Of a DNA stretch of 64,000 nucleotides, positions 20,264 through 28,972 are shown one piece after another. Position numbers and translations under genes: made by a program. Numbering within the stretch: position 1 is the first letter of the stretch; the number at the start of each line of letters is the position of its first letter. This stretch comes from Massilia terrae (GTDB taxonomy: Bacteria; Pseudomonadota; Gammaproteobacteria; Burkholderiales; Burkholderiaceae_D). Location of the stretch: positions 186,001-250,000 of the forward strand of contig NZ_JANUGU010000007.1 of the NCBI RefSeq assembly GCF_024753145.1, read 5' to 3'. The notes beneath the pieces are model-generated. The model ran no database searches. It was not told the DNA's origin and saw nothing but the letters and a program-made list of their open reading frames with translations.

Positions 20264-23005
20264 ATGAACGCCCCGCAGCCCATGTCGCCGCTGACCAGCG
20301 GCCCGCCGCCCGCGTCCGCAAGCAAGCCCCGTCCGGGCTGGGCGCGCCGCCTCACGCCGCTGCTCGAAACCCATATCTCGCTGCCGCCCTTCGCCCTGCT
20401 CCTGATCGTCGCGCTGTGGGTCGTCACCTTCCACATGATCCGCACCGAGCGCGCCGCGGCCGAACAGGGTGCGCGCGAAGGCGCACGCAAACTGGCCGAA
20501 ACCTACGAGGCACAGATGGCGCGCAGCCTGTCCGGCATCGACCAAACGCTCAAGATGCTCAAGTATGCGGTTGAACGCGACGGTCCCGCGCCGGCGCTCG
20601 CCACGCTGCGCCAGCGCGGCCTGCTGCCGCCGGCGATGCTGTTCGTGGCTGCCGTGGCGGACCGCCACGGCGTCCTCGTGGCGCGCAGCCCGAGCCCGCC
20701 GCCGGGGCCGCCGGTGGACATCTCGCACGAGCCGCATTTCACGATGCACCGCGCCGCCGACACCGGCATGCCCTACGCCAGCCGGGCCTCCGGCGACTCC
20801 ATGCGGCACGAGCCTCACCTGCATTTCACACGCCGCCTCAACGATGCCAAAGGCGGCTTCGCCGGCATCGCGATCATCGTCACCGACCCGGCCTACTTCA
20901 CCAGCGCCTACGAACGCTCGCGCGAAGGCGATCACGGCATGCTCGGCCTGGTGGGCGACGATGGCGTGGTGCGCGCGATGCGCATCGGCGACCAGGTCAG
21001 CTGGGGCCAGCACCTGCCGATGGCATTGCTGAAGGACGGCCAGGTGCGGCTCGACACCGTGGCCGGCGACGGCACTCCACGCTATCTGTGTGCGCGCCGC
21101 CTGCACGGCTTCGGCATGTATGCCATCGTCGGCCTGGACGCGAAAGAAGCAATGGCCGCCTTCGCGCGCCGCGAGCGCACCTGGCTCGCCGCCGCCGCCA
21201 CCGGCACCGCGCTGCTGGCGATCCTGGTGGCGCTGCTGTCGGCCTGGTCGTGGCAGGCGGCGCGGGCGCGCCGCAGCGTGCGCCACGCCCAGGAAACCTA
21301 CGCCGCCGCGTCCGAGGCCAGCGTCGACGCCTTCTTCGTGTTCCGCTCGGTGTTCGGCGCCGACGGCAGCATCGTCGACCTCGAAATCGAGATGGCCAAC
21401 GGCCGCGCCGAAAAGATGACCGGCCGCTCGCTCGACCAATTGCGTGGCACCCGGATCTGCGAGCTGATGCCACACTACCGCCGCAATGGCGTGTTCGCCG
21501 CGATGGCGCGGGTCGCGCGCGACGGCGGCGTCGAGCAGGCCGAATGGCTGGCCGAGGTGGGCACCATGGCCGGCCGCTGGCTGCACCTGCGCGTGGTGCA
21601 GGTCGAAGGCGGCGCGTTCGCGATGATCAGCGATATCAATGAACGCAAGCTGGCCGCCGACCGCATCGTCCACATGGCCCACCACGACGACCTCACCGGC
21701 CTGCCCAACCGCACCATGCTGCGCCTGCGGCTGACCGAGGCGATCGTCGAGGCCGAGCGCAAGCAGGAATGCGTGGCGCTGGTGTTCGTCGACCTCGACG
21801 GCTTCAAGCTGATCAACGACGGCCTGGGGCACAGCGCCGGCGACGAACTGCTCAAGGTGATCGGCCAGCGCATGCAGGCCTGCCTGCGCCGCGGCGATAC
21901 CCTGGCCCGCTTCGGCGGCGACGAATTCGTGCTGCTGTTGCCCGCCACCCGCCCCGATCCGCAGGCGCTCGCGCCCCTGCTCGACAAGCTGCGCCACGCG
22001 GTGCAGGAGCCGGCCCAGGTGGCCGGCCAGTCGGTGCAGGTCAGCTGCAGCGCCGGCGTGGTGATGTATCCGCGTGACGGCCGCGACGCCGATACCCTCC
22101 TGATGAACGCCGACGCCGCCATGTACCGCGCCAAGGATGGCGGCCGCAACAACTACCGCTTCTACACGCGCGACATGAACGCGCGCGGCGAAGAGAACCT
22201 GGTGCTGCTCGACGGCCTGCGCCAGTCGCTCGACGCCAGCATGGCCGATGACGGCGGCGCGCACGGCTTCACCCTGCTGTACCAGCCAAAGATCGAACTG
22301 GCCAGCGGCCGCATGTTCGGGGTCGAGGCCCTGCTGCGCTGGGAGCATCCGGAACACGGCCAGATCGCACCGGCGCGCTTCATCGGCCTGGCCGAAGACA
22401 GCGGCATGATCGTCGACATCGGCGACTGGGCCCTGCGCACCGCCTGCCGCCAGGCGATGGCGTGGCGCGCCGCCGGCCTGCCGCCGATCACCGTCTCGGT
22501 CAATGTCTCGCCGCGCCAGTTCGAGGAGCGCCGCCTGGTCGAGCGCGTGGCCGCGGCGCTGGCCGACAGCGGCCTGCCGCCGGACGGGCTGGAACTGGAG
22601 GTGACCGAAACCCTGATCATGCGCGACCTGGCGCAATCGATCGCCAAGATGCGCACCCTGCAGCAGATGGGCGTGTCGCTGTCGATCGACGACTTCGGCA
22701 CCGGCTATTCCAGCCTGTCCTCGCTCAAGTCCTTCCCGATCAGCCGCCTGAAGATCGACCAGACCTTCGTGCGCGAACTGGCCGACAATCCTGGCGACCA
22801 GGCCATCGCCACGGCCGTGATCTCGCTCGGCCACAAGCTCAAGCTGCGCGTGATCGCCGAAGGCGTCGAGACCGAAGCCCAGTGCGCCTTCCTGCGCGCG
22901 CACGGCTGCGACGAGATGCAGGGCTACCTGTTCAGTAAACCAGTGCCGCCCGAGCGCATCGCCGCTTTGCTGCTGGAAGAGCCCTGCCAGCCGGAGGCCG
23001 CATGA
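20264..23005 (+). CDS. Membrane GGDEF-EAL protein with periplasmic Cache-like sensor and PAS domain
   Basis: 913 aa. TM1 (about 38-60) and TM2 (about 304-328) enclose a 240-residue periplasmic sensor of dCache type. A PAS-like segment follows, then GGDEF (FGGDEF about 549-554, intact; DGLGHSAGDELL nearby) and EAL (EALLRW about 687-692, DDFGTGYSSL, KIDQTFV). Both active sites look complete, so it could make and break c-di-GMP, or one domain may be regulatory. It starts 4 nt after the binding-protein gene and overlaps the next GGDEF gene by 4 nt (ATGA). Confidence 0.93.
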   Translation: MNAPQPMSPLTSGPPPASASKPRPGWARRLTPLLETHISLPPFALLLIVALWVVTFHMIRTERAAAEQGAREGARKLAETYEAQMARSLSGIDQTLKMLKYAVERDGPAPALATLRQRGLLPPAMLFVAAVADRHGVLVARSPSPPPGPPVDISHEPHFTMHRAADTGMPYASRASGDSMRHEPHLHFTRRLNDAKGGFAGIAIIVTDPAYFTSAYERSREGDHGMLGLVGDDGVVRAMRIGDQVSWGQHLPMALLKDGQVRLDTVAGDGTPRYLCARRLHGFGMYAIVGLDAKEAMAAFARRERTWLAAAATGTALLAILVALLSAWSWQAARARRSVRHAQETYAAASEASVDAFFVFRSVFGADGSIVDLEIEMANGRAEKMTGRSLDQLRGTRICELMPHYRRNGVFAAMARVARDGGVEQAEWLAEVGTMAGRWLHLRVVQVEGGAFAMISDINERKLAADRIVHMAHHDDLTGLPNRTMLRLRLTEAIVEAERKQECVALVFVDLDGFKLINDGLGHSAGDELLKVIGQRMQACLRRGDTLARFGGDEFVLLLPATRPDPQALAPLLDKLRHAVQEPAQVAGQSVQVSCSAGVVMYPRDGRDADTLLMNADAAMYRAKDGGRNNYRFYTRDMNARGEENLVLLDGLRQSLDASMADDGGAHGFTLLYQPKIELASGRMFGVEALLRWEHPEHGQIAPARFIGLAEDSGMIVDIGDWALRTACRQAMAWRAAGLPPITVSVNVSPRQFEERRLVERVAAALADSGLPPDGLELEVTETLIMRDLAQSIAKMRTLQQMGVSLSIDDFGTGYSSLSSLKSFPISRLKIDQTFVRELADNPGDQAIATAVISLGHKLKLRVIAEGVETEAQCAFLRAHGCDEMQGYLFSKPVPPERIAALLLEEPCQPEAA

Positions 23006-24102
23006 TCGACCGCGCCCGCCTTGGCAAGCTGCTGATGGGGACCGATCCCAGGGTGCGCCGCATGGTGGCCTACTGGGCCGCGACGGGCGTGATCTATGTG
23101 CTGATGATCGCGCTGATGCAGGTCGCGGTGCAGGTCGGCCTGGCCGATCGCCGCGCGGTCGCGATGCTGACCGCGTACGGCGTGTGCGGCGTGCTGGCGT
23201 TCGCGGTGCTGGTGCGCGCCAGCGCGGTGCTGGGCATCTCGCCGTGGATCCTGTCGGTGCTGCAGGGCCTGTTCGCGGTCAGCTGCAATATCTGGCTGTA
23301 TACCGTCAGCGGTCCGCTGCGCGAAGCGTCGCTGATCACGCTGCTGGTGGTGGTCACCTTCTGCACCTTCTCGCTGCGTCCGCGCCAGACCATGCTGCTG
23401 TCCGCGGTCAGCATCGCCGGCATGGGGATCGCAATGTGGTTTGGCGTGTCGCGCGATGCCGCCCACTATCCGCCGATGGTCGAGGCGCTGACCTTCGCCT
23501 TCGCCAGCGTCGGCCTGATCGCGATCACGCTGCTGACCGGGCAGATGAACACCCTGCGCGCGCGCCTGAAGAACCAGAAGGAAGAGCTGCTGGTGGCGCT
23601 GGCCACGATCCGCACACTGGCGACCAGGGACGAACTGACCTCGCTCGCCAACCGCCGCCACATGAATGACGTGCTGGCGGACGAGGAACGGCGCCAGAAG
23701 AGCGCCGGCGCGACCTGCATCGCGCTGATCGACATCGACTTCTTCAAGGACATCAACGACCGCTTCGGCCACGCCCAGGGCGACGCGGTGCTGCGCGAAT
23801 TCGCGGCCGCGGCGCTGGGTGCGCTGCGTGGCTCCGACATGCTGGCGCGCTGGGGCGGCGAAGAATTCCTGCTGATGCTGCCGACCACCCAGCTGGCCGA
23901 GGCCACCCAGGTGCTGGCGCGGATGGCCGGCGCGGTGGCGGCGATGCGCCTGCCGGAAGTCGAGCTGGGGCGGCCGGTCACCTTCTCGGCCGGCGTGACC
24001 GCGCGCGCCGCCGGTGAGCCCTTCGCCGAAACCATCAACCGCGCCGACAAGGCCCTCTACCGCGCCAAAGCCGAAGGGCGCAACCGCGTGGTGACCGTCT
24101 GA
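23002..24102 (+). CDS. Membrane diguanylate cyclase
   Basis: 366 aa. Six predicted transmembrane helices in the first 175 residues (7TM-like sensor) are followed by a linker coil (MNTLRARLKNQKEELLVAL) and a GGDEF domain: RDELTSLANRRHMN, DIDFFKDINDRFGHAQGD, catalytic GGEEF (285-289), ending ADKALYRAKAEGRN. An RxxD-type inhibitory site is not evident before GGEEF (sequence LRGSDMLARWGGEEF, where R-G-S-D could serve). Makes c-di-GMP. Third gene of the module, starting at an ATGA overlap. Confidence 0.93.
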   Translation: MIDRARLGKLLMGTDPRVRRMVAYWAATGVIYVLMIALMQVAVQVGLADRRAVAMLTAYGVCGVLAFAVLVRASAVLGISPWILSVLQGLFAVSCNIWLYTVSGPLREASLITLLVVVTFCTFSLRPRQTMLLSAVSIAGMGIAMWFGVSRDAAHYPPMVEALTFAFASVGLIAITLLTGQMNTLRARLKNQKEELLVALATIRTLATRDELTSLANRRHMNDVLADEERRQKSAGATCIALIDIDFFKDINDRFGHAQGDAVLREFAAAALGALRGSDMLARWGGEEFLLMLPTTQLAEATQVLARMAGAVAAMRLPEVELGRPVTFSAGVTARAAGEPFAETINRADKALYRAKAEGRNRVVTV

Positions 24103-24119
24103 ACCCAGGCGCCAATACC

Positions 24120-24280
24120 CGGGGTCAGGTCGTCCAATCGATCAAAATTGCAATAGCGGCCTATCCCTCGTGGTTTCTGCTCCGCACTTTTGATTCTTTG
24201 GACGACCTGACCCCTGGTAGCCGCGTGGTTTCTGCTCCGCACTTTTGATTCTTTGGACGACCTGACCCCAGGTAGCCGCA
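24120..24280. repeat. Inverted and tandem repeat cluster with GGGGTCAGGTCGTCC core
   Basis: A 55-bp unit containing ACTTTTGATTCTTTGGACG and ACCTGACCCC occurs twice in tandem (24169-24223 and 24224-24278) with one base change. The left end (24121-24148) carries the reverse complement of its end, GGGGTCAGGTCGTCC. The result is an imperfect long inverted repeat plus a duplicate right arm. It lies between the convergent GGDEF and LOG genes. Confidence 0.9.
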
Positions 24281-24290
24281 CTCTCTTGCT

Positions 24291-24848
24291 TTAGGCGCCG
24301 ATTGCTTTCGCGTCATCCTGCAGGCGCTGCACCAGCGCATCCGCATCGGCATCGACCCGGATCATCTCCAGGTACTCGGCGCGCACGAAGCCTTCCTGCT
24401 GCTGGTGGCGGCAGAAGCCCATCAGCCCATCCCAGAAGCCGTCCGTGTTCAGCAGGCCGATCGGCTTGGCGTGGATGCCCAGCTGCCACCAGGTCACCAT
24501 CTCGAACAGTTCTTCCAGCGTGCCCATCCCGCCCGGCATGGCGATGAAGCCTTCTGCCAGCTCCGACATCATCGCTTTGCGCTCGTGCATATCCTTGACC
24601 ACGAACTGGCGCGTCAGGCCAGTGTGGCCGACCTCGCGTTCGAGCAGCGCGCGCGGGATCACGCCAGTGGCTTCGCCGCCCAGGCGCAGCACCTCGTCCG
24701 CGATCACGCCCATCAGCCCGACCTTGCCGCCGCCGTAGACCAGCCCGATATTGTGTTCCACCAGCGCGCGCGCCAGTTCGCGCGCGGCTTCCGCGTACAG
24801 GGGACGTGCGCCCGGCGAGGCGCCGCAATAGACTGCGATCGATTTCAT
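24291..24848 (-). CDS. LOG family protein (TIGR00730; cytokinin riboside 5'-monophosphate phosphoribohydrolase-like)
   Basis: 185 aa, full length. Rossmann-type fold with the LOG signatures VYCGASPG (about 5-12), YGGGKVGLMG (about 38-47) and PGGMGTLEELFE (about 104-115), the latter forming the nucleotide site. The family cleaves nucleoside monophosphates to base plus ribose-5-phosphate. It lies 14 nt downstream of the TetR gene, likely the same transcript. Confidence 0.92.
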   Translation of the reverse strand: MKSIAVYCGASPGARPLYAEAARELARALVEHNIGLVYGGGKVGLMGVIADEVLRLGGEATGVIPRALLEREVGHTGLTRQFVVKDMHERKAMMSELAEGFIAMPGGMGTLEELFEMVTWWQLGIHAKPIGLLNTDGFWDGLMGFCRHQQQEGFVRAEYLEMIRVDADADALVQRLQDDAKAIGA

Positions 24849-24862
24849 GTGTGCTTGTATTG

Positions 24863-25549
24863 TCAGTGTTGGGCGGCGCCCTGCGGCGCCGTTTTGCTCA
24901 GGTAGGCGCTCGACTGCTTGTCGAAACGCTCGCGCGACTCGCCGCGCAGGTAGGGGCCCGCCATCGACAGCACCTGGTAGCAGGCCCGTTCGAGGGCGTC
25001 GACGATGGCCTGTTGTTCACTGTACTTGCGCGGATTGCGCACGTATTCATAGGACAGCCAGTAGGTCGCCACTACCACCATATTGGCCGACAGCGCCGCG
25101 ATCTCGGCGTCGGTCGCGACCATCGAGCCGTCGCTGCGCAGGCCTTCGCACATCTGGCGCGCGATCTTGTGCTTGTGGTCGAGGATGGCCTTGAACTGCA
25201 GTTCCAGCGTGCGGTTGCGCGACAGGAGGTCGTTCATGTCGCGGTAGAAGAAGCGGAAGCGCCAGATCAGCTCGAACATCTGGTGCAGGTAGGCCCACAC
25301 GTCTTCCATCTGCGAGCGGCGCCCGGCCGGCACGTTCAGCATGCGCACGATCTCGGCCTCGAACTGGGTGAAGATCGAGTTGACGATGTCGTCCTTGTTG
25401 CGGAAGTGGTAGTACAGGTTGCCCGGCGAGATGCCCATCTCCTCGGCGATCACGGTGGTCGTGATGTTCGGTTCGCCGAAGTCGTTAAACAGGCGCAGCG
25501 ACAGCTCGAGGATGCGTTCGCGGGTGCGGCGTGGGGCTTTCTGTAGCAT
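24863..25549 (-). CDS. TetR family transcriptional regulator
   Basis: 228 aa. N-terminal helix-turn-helix (about 8-55: RRTRERILELSLRLFNDFGE, then TTTVIAEEMGISPGNLYYHF) followed by a long helical ligand domain, with RFRFFYRDMNDLLSRN (about 90-105). This form (long C-terminal domain, ISPGNLYYHF) is common among TetR proteins of unknown ligand in Burkholderiales. Chosen start ATG 25549 (MLQKAPRRTRER); an upstream in-frame start at 25588 adds 13 unlikely residues. Targets unknown. Confidence 0.9.
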   Translation of the reverse strand: MLQKAPRRTRERILELSLRLFNDFGEPNITTTVIAEEMGISPGNLYYHFRNKDDIVNSIFTQFEAEIVRMLNVPAGRRSQMEDVWAYLHQMFELIWRFRFFYRDMNDLLSRNRTLELQFKAILDHKHKIARQMCEGLRSDGSMVATDAEIAALSANMVVVATYWLSYEYVRNPRKYSEQQAIVDALERACYQVLSMAGPYLRGESRERFDKQSSAYLSKTAPQGAAQH

Positions 25550-25609
25550 GGCGGCGGGCCTTGTTCGGATCACCCGCAAGCATATCACCGATCTCGCGGG
25601 CAGCGGCAG

Positions 25610-26350
25610 CTAGCCGCCGGCGGCCCGCTGGCGCGCGAGAATGAAGGCGTCGCGCAGTCCTTCGTGCAGCGACACGCCCGACCACGGCTTCGAATGGAAG
25701 GCGTCGACGATCCCGGCGCCGACGGCGCGCGCGATGTCGCCCGACTCCAGTTGCGCCGACAGGATCAGGCGCGCGGTATGCGGGTACTGCGACTGCACCT
25801 GCGCCATCAGCTCGGTGCCGCTCATGCCCGGCATCCACTGGTCGCTCACCACCACCTGCACCGGCTCGCGCGCCAGCGCCTCCAGCGCGGCGAAGCCGGA
25901 GCTGGCGCGCAGCACGCGATAGCCCTGCGCTTCCAGCAGATCGCCCAGCAGCTCAAGCACGTAGGCGTCGTCGTCGACCAGCAGCAGGGTCTGCACCCGG
26001 GCCGGCTGCGGCGGCAGGAAAGCCTCGATCTCGGCCACGAAGCTGCCTGGCTCCAGCGGCAGGGCGATGTAGCCGTCATAGCCATCGGCGGCCAGGCGGC
26101 TGGTGTCGGCCGGCTCCGGCTGCGGCGTCAGCGCCAGCACCGGCACGCCCGGCGGGGCCGCGGCGCCGCGCAGGCCGGCCAGCAGCTTGCTGGCGTCGGC
26201 GGTGGCCGGCAGCACGCACAGCACCAGGTCGGGCGCGGCATGCGCGGCCGCGCTGCCCGGCAGCAGCGGCTGGTGCCCCGCGTGAACGAGCAGGTCGGTG
26301 ATGGGGGCGGCAGAGACGGGATCGGCAGCGATGATCAGGATGCGGGCCAA
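25610..26350 (-). CDS. Response regulator with degenerate plus intact receiver domains
   Basis: About 246 aa, no output domain. The first receiver-like half (about 1-110) starts RILIIAADP but lacks a phospho-acceptor Asp (DLVLCVLPA at the expected strand), so it is probably inactive. The second half (about 118-230) is a normal receiver: LLLVDDDAYV (acidic pair), VVVSDQWMPGMSG (phospho-Asp), LILSAQ and HSKPWSG (Lys). TTG at 26350 with GGAG 5 nt upstream is the likely start; an ATG at 26392 is alternative. It could signal by protein contact. Confidence 0.8.
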   Translation of the reverse strand: MARILIIAADPVSAAPITDLLVHAGHQPLLPGSAAAHAAPDLVLCVLPATADASKLLAGLRGAAAPPGVPVLALTPQPEPADTSRLAADGYDGYIALPLEPGSFVAEIEAFLPPQPARVQTLLLVDDDAYVLELLGDLLEAQGYRVLRASSGFAALEALAREPVQVVVSDQWMPGMSGTELMAQVQSQYPHTARLILSAQLESGDIARAVGAGIVDAFHSKPWSGVSLHEGLRDAFILARQRAAGG

Positions 26351-26417
26351 GCAAACTCCAGTGATGCGTGCGGCGGACAGAAAACAAGCCACTGTACCAC
26401 ATGGCTGGGATCCCGGC

Positions 26418-27356
26418 TCAGGCGGCCCAGCCAGATGCTTCCGCGATCTCGTGCATCACCGCGGCCAGCACGCCGGGATCGCTACCCAGCGCGACATGGC
26501 CGACGCCGCCGAACTCGATATTGCGCGCGCCCGGCAGCAGGCTGGATGTCTGCGGCGCGACGATATTGTCGTGGTGGCTCCAGATCGAGGTGATCAACGC
26601 GCGGGTCGCATCATCCTCGCCGGCCGCGAGCTCGCGCAACCAGGCGCTCTCGGGCCGGTCGCCGGCGCCGCGCCGCATCTGCTGGCCGTTGGCGCCCAGT
26701 GCCAGGCCCGCGAGCCGGGTGCCATGGTGCGGCGTGCCGAGCGTGATGAGGCGCGCGATCATCGCACCGCGGTCGCGCCGCAGCCAGGCCCGCGCCACCA
26801 GGCCGCCCATGCTGTGGCCGACCACCACCAGCTTGTGGCTGCCGCTGGCCCAGCACAGCGCGCGCGCCGCCTCCTCCACCATCGGCAGGTAGTCGTCGAT
26901 GCCGCAGCCGAGCGGCTGCAGGTCGAGCGTGGCGTGGCTGATGCGGGCCGCGTCCAGCCGCGCCGCGAGCTGGGCCCAGAAGCCGCTGTTGGCGCCATAG
27001 CCGTGCAGCAGCAGCACCGGCAGCCCTTGCGCGTCCGGGTAGATGCGGGTCGCGGCGCGGCTGCGCGGCATATGCCACGACGCCGCCATCATGCTGGCCG
27101 CGAACTCGCGCCAGAACAGGCGCAGCCGGCCCAGCGGGCCAAGCGCGAACGCCGCCGGCGTCGGGCTGCCGTGGCGCGCGCTCATCGCGAAGTTGTTGAC
27201 GCTGATCGCCAGCCGCACCAGCAACGCGCAGGCCAGGCCGATCATCAGCGCCGCCAAGGCGCCGGCGCCCAGCCAGAAATGCAGGGCCGCCGCGATCACG
27301 AGCACGCCGCCGGCCTGCACCGCCAGCAGAAGCCAGAGCAGGCCGCGCATGCTCAT
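26418..27356 (-). CDS. Alpha/beta hydrolase, lipase-like, with membrane segments
   Basis: 312 aa. Two hydrophobic helices at about 5-50 are followed by an alpha/beta hydrolase domain: LLLHGYGANSGFWAQL (oxyanion region, about 117-132), nucleophile elbow VVGHSMGGLVARAW (Ser about 179), HHGT, and a C-terminal HVALGSD His. It resembles triacylglycerol lipases/PGAP1-like hydrolases. Its ATG overlaps the stop of the GMC gene (ATGA), so it belongs to the Tat-protein/GMC/lipase operon. Confidence 0.85.
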   Translation of the reverse strand: MSMRGLLWLLLAVQAGGVLVIAAALHFWLGAGALAALMIGLACALLVRLAISVNNFAMSARHGSPTPAAFALGPLGRLRLFWREFAASMMAASWHMPRSRAATRIYPDAQGLPVLLLHGYGANSGFWAQLAARLDAARISHATLDLQPLGCGIDDYLPMVEEAARALCWASGSHKLVVVGHSMGGLVARAWLRRDRGAMIARLITLGTPHHGTRLAGLALGANGQQMRRGAGDRPESAWLRELAAGEDDATRALITSIWSHHDNIVAPQTSSLLPGARNIEFGGVGHVALGSDPGVLAAVMHEIAEASGWAA

Positions 27357-28972
27357 GCCGTCACGCGCGGCGCCGGCCGTCCTGTCAGCGCCTGCGCCAG
27401 TCCGCTCGTCAGCCACGCCGTGATGCCATAAATCGACAGCTGCGGGTTGGCCCCGATCGAGGTCGGGAACAGCGAGCCGTCGTGCACCGAGAGGTTGGCG
27501 AGATGGCGATAGCGGCCATCGGGCGCGGTCACGCCGAGCCGCTCGTCACCGGCCATGCCGCAGCCGCCCATCACGTGCGCGGACGCGACTTTCACCAGCT
27601 GCGGCCGGAGCGACAGCGCGCCGATTGCTTCCCTGGCCTCGGCCCAGCTGCGGTACGGTGTCGCCATCTCGTGCGCCGGCTTCACCGTCTTCGCGCCGGC
27701 CGCGAACTGGATCTCGGCCATCGCCAGCAAGCCGCGCCGCGCGCCATCCCACACGGCATCCGTGAGCGGATAGTCCAGCACCGGCGCGCCGCCGTGCAGC
27801 TTGACCTCGCCGCCGCGCGCGTCGGCATGAAAACCGTCGCGCAGCAGCGCCAGCATGCCCTGCATATGCGGGAACTGGCGCATCAGCTCCGCGTGGCGCC
27901 TGCCAAAATCGGTCATGGTGGTCGCCAGCAGCAGCGGATGCATCGGCGGCACCTCCAGCTTGAAGCCGAGCGGGCCGTCGATCGGCTGCGTCTTCAGGAA
28001 GTGGTCGGAGTAGATGGTCTGCGGCGCGCCCGCGTAGCCGTTGACGGGCTGCTCATACAGCGCCGCCGAGACCAGCGTCGGATGCAGGAAGGTGCGCTTG
28101 CCGAGCAGCCCGTGCGGATCGGGCGCGCCGGAGCGCATCAGCAGCGCCGGCGTGTTGATCGCGCCGCCGGCGGCCACGAAGTGCTTCGCGCGCAGGAGCA
28201 GCACGCGGCCGGTGGCGGCCTGGCCATGCGCGTCCAGCGCCACGCACAGCAGCTCGCTGACGCGATTATGCGTGATCTCGAAGCGTTCGGCGCGGGCGCG
28301 CGTCACCAGCGTCGCGCCGTGGTCGAGCGCGGAGGGGATCGTGGTCACCAGCATCGACTGCTTGGCGTTGGTCGGGCAGCCCATGCCGCAGTAGCCCAGG
28401 TTCCAGCAGCCGCGCACATTGCGCCGGATCGCCGCCACCGGGATGCCCAGCTTGTCCGCGCCGCGCCGTAGCAGCGCGTTGTTCTCGTTGGGCGCGGTCT
28501 GCCAGTCCGAGATGTTCAGGCGCTCTTCCATCATTGCGAACCAGGGCGCCAGCGACTGCTCGCTGTAGCCGGCAAGGCCGTAGCGGCGCCGCCACCAGTC
28601 GAGTGTCGAGGGCGGCGTGCGAAAGCTCGAGGTCCAGTTGACCGTGGTCGAGCCGCCCACCGTGCGCCCCTGCAGGATGTTGATCGCCTTGTCCGCCGTC
28701 TTGCGCGCCGCCGACTCCTGGTACAGCGCGGGATAGGCCTCGGCTTCGCGCATCCTGAAATCCTGCGAGGACTTCAAGGCGCCCTCTTCCACGATCACGA
28801 CCTGCAGGCCCGCGAGCGCGAGGATCTCGGCGCTGACGCCGCCGCCGGCGCCGCTGCCGACCACCACCACGTCGGCATCCATCGCCTGGTCGGCCGCCAG
28901 CGTCGACGCATCGATGACTTTCCAGCCGCGCGCGAGGCCGGCCTGGATCGGGTCCGGGATCGGGCTGCTCAT
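27353..28972 (-). CDS. GMC family FAD oxidoreductase
   Basis: 539 aa. FAD-binding VVVVGSGAGGGVSAEI (about 35-50), GMC signature region GRTVGGSTTVNWTSSF, GYCGMGCPTNAKQSM, and C-terminal catalytic region SAHVMGGCGM ... NPQLSIYG (His and Asn). Oxidises alcohols, sugars or sterols in the periplasm or membrane; substrate unknown. The ATG at 28972 overlaps the small Tat-protein stop (ATGA). Such a GMC subunit plus a small Tat subunit is the arrangement of gluconate/fructose-type dehydrogenases, whose third subunit is a tri-haem cytochrome c. Confidence 0.9.
   Translation of the reverse strand: MSSPIPDPIQAGLARGWKVIDASTLAADQAMDADVVVVGSGAGGGVSAEILALAGLQVVIVEEGALKSSQDFRMREAEAYPALYQESAARKTADKAINILQGRTVGGSTTVNWTSSFRTPPSTLDWWRRRYGLAGYSEQSLAPWFAMMEERLNISDWQTAPNENNALLRRGADKLGIPVAAIRRNVRGCWNLGYCGMGCPTNAKQSMLVTTIPSALDHGATLVTRARAERFEITHNRVSELLCVALDAHGQAATGRVLLLRAKHFVAAGGAINTPALLMRSGAPDPHGLLGKRTFLHPTLVSAALYEQPVNGYAGAPQTIYSDHFLKTQPIDGPLGFKLEVPPMHPLLLATTMTDFGRRHAELMRQFPHMQGMLALLRDGFHADARGGEVKLHGGAPVLDYPLTDAVWDGARRGLLAMAEIQFAAGAKTVKPAHEMATPYRSWAEAREAIGALSLRPQLVKVASAHVMGGCGMAGDERLGVTAPDGRYRHLANLSVHDGSLFPTSIGANPQLSIYGITAWLTSGLAQALTGRPAPRVTA

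Noticed and set aside
24120..24280. Insertion sequence
   Set aside because: No transposase frame exists within or beside the repeats; only terminal-type repeats are seen.
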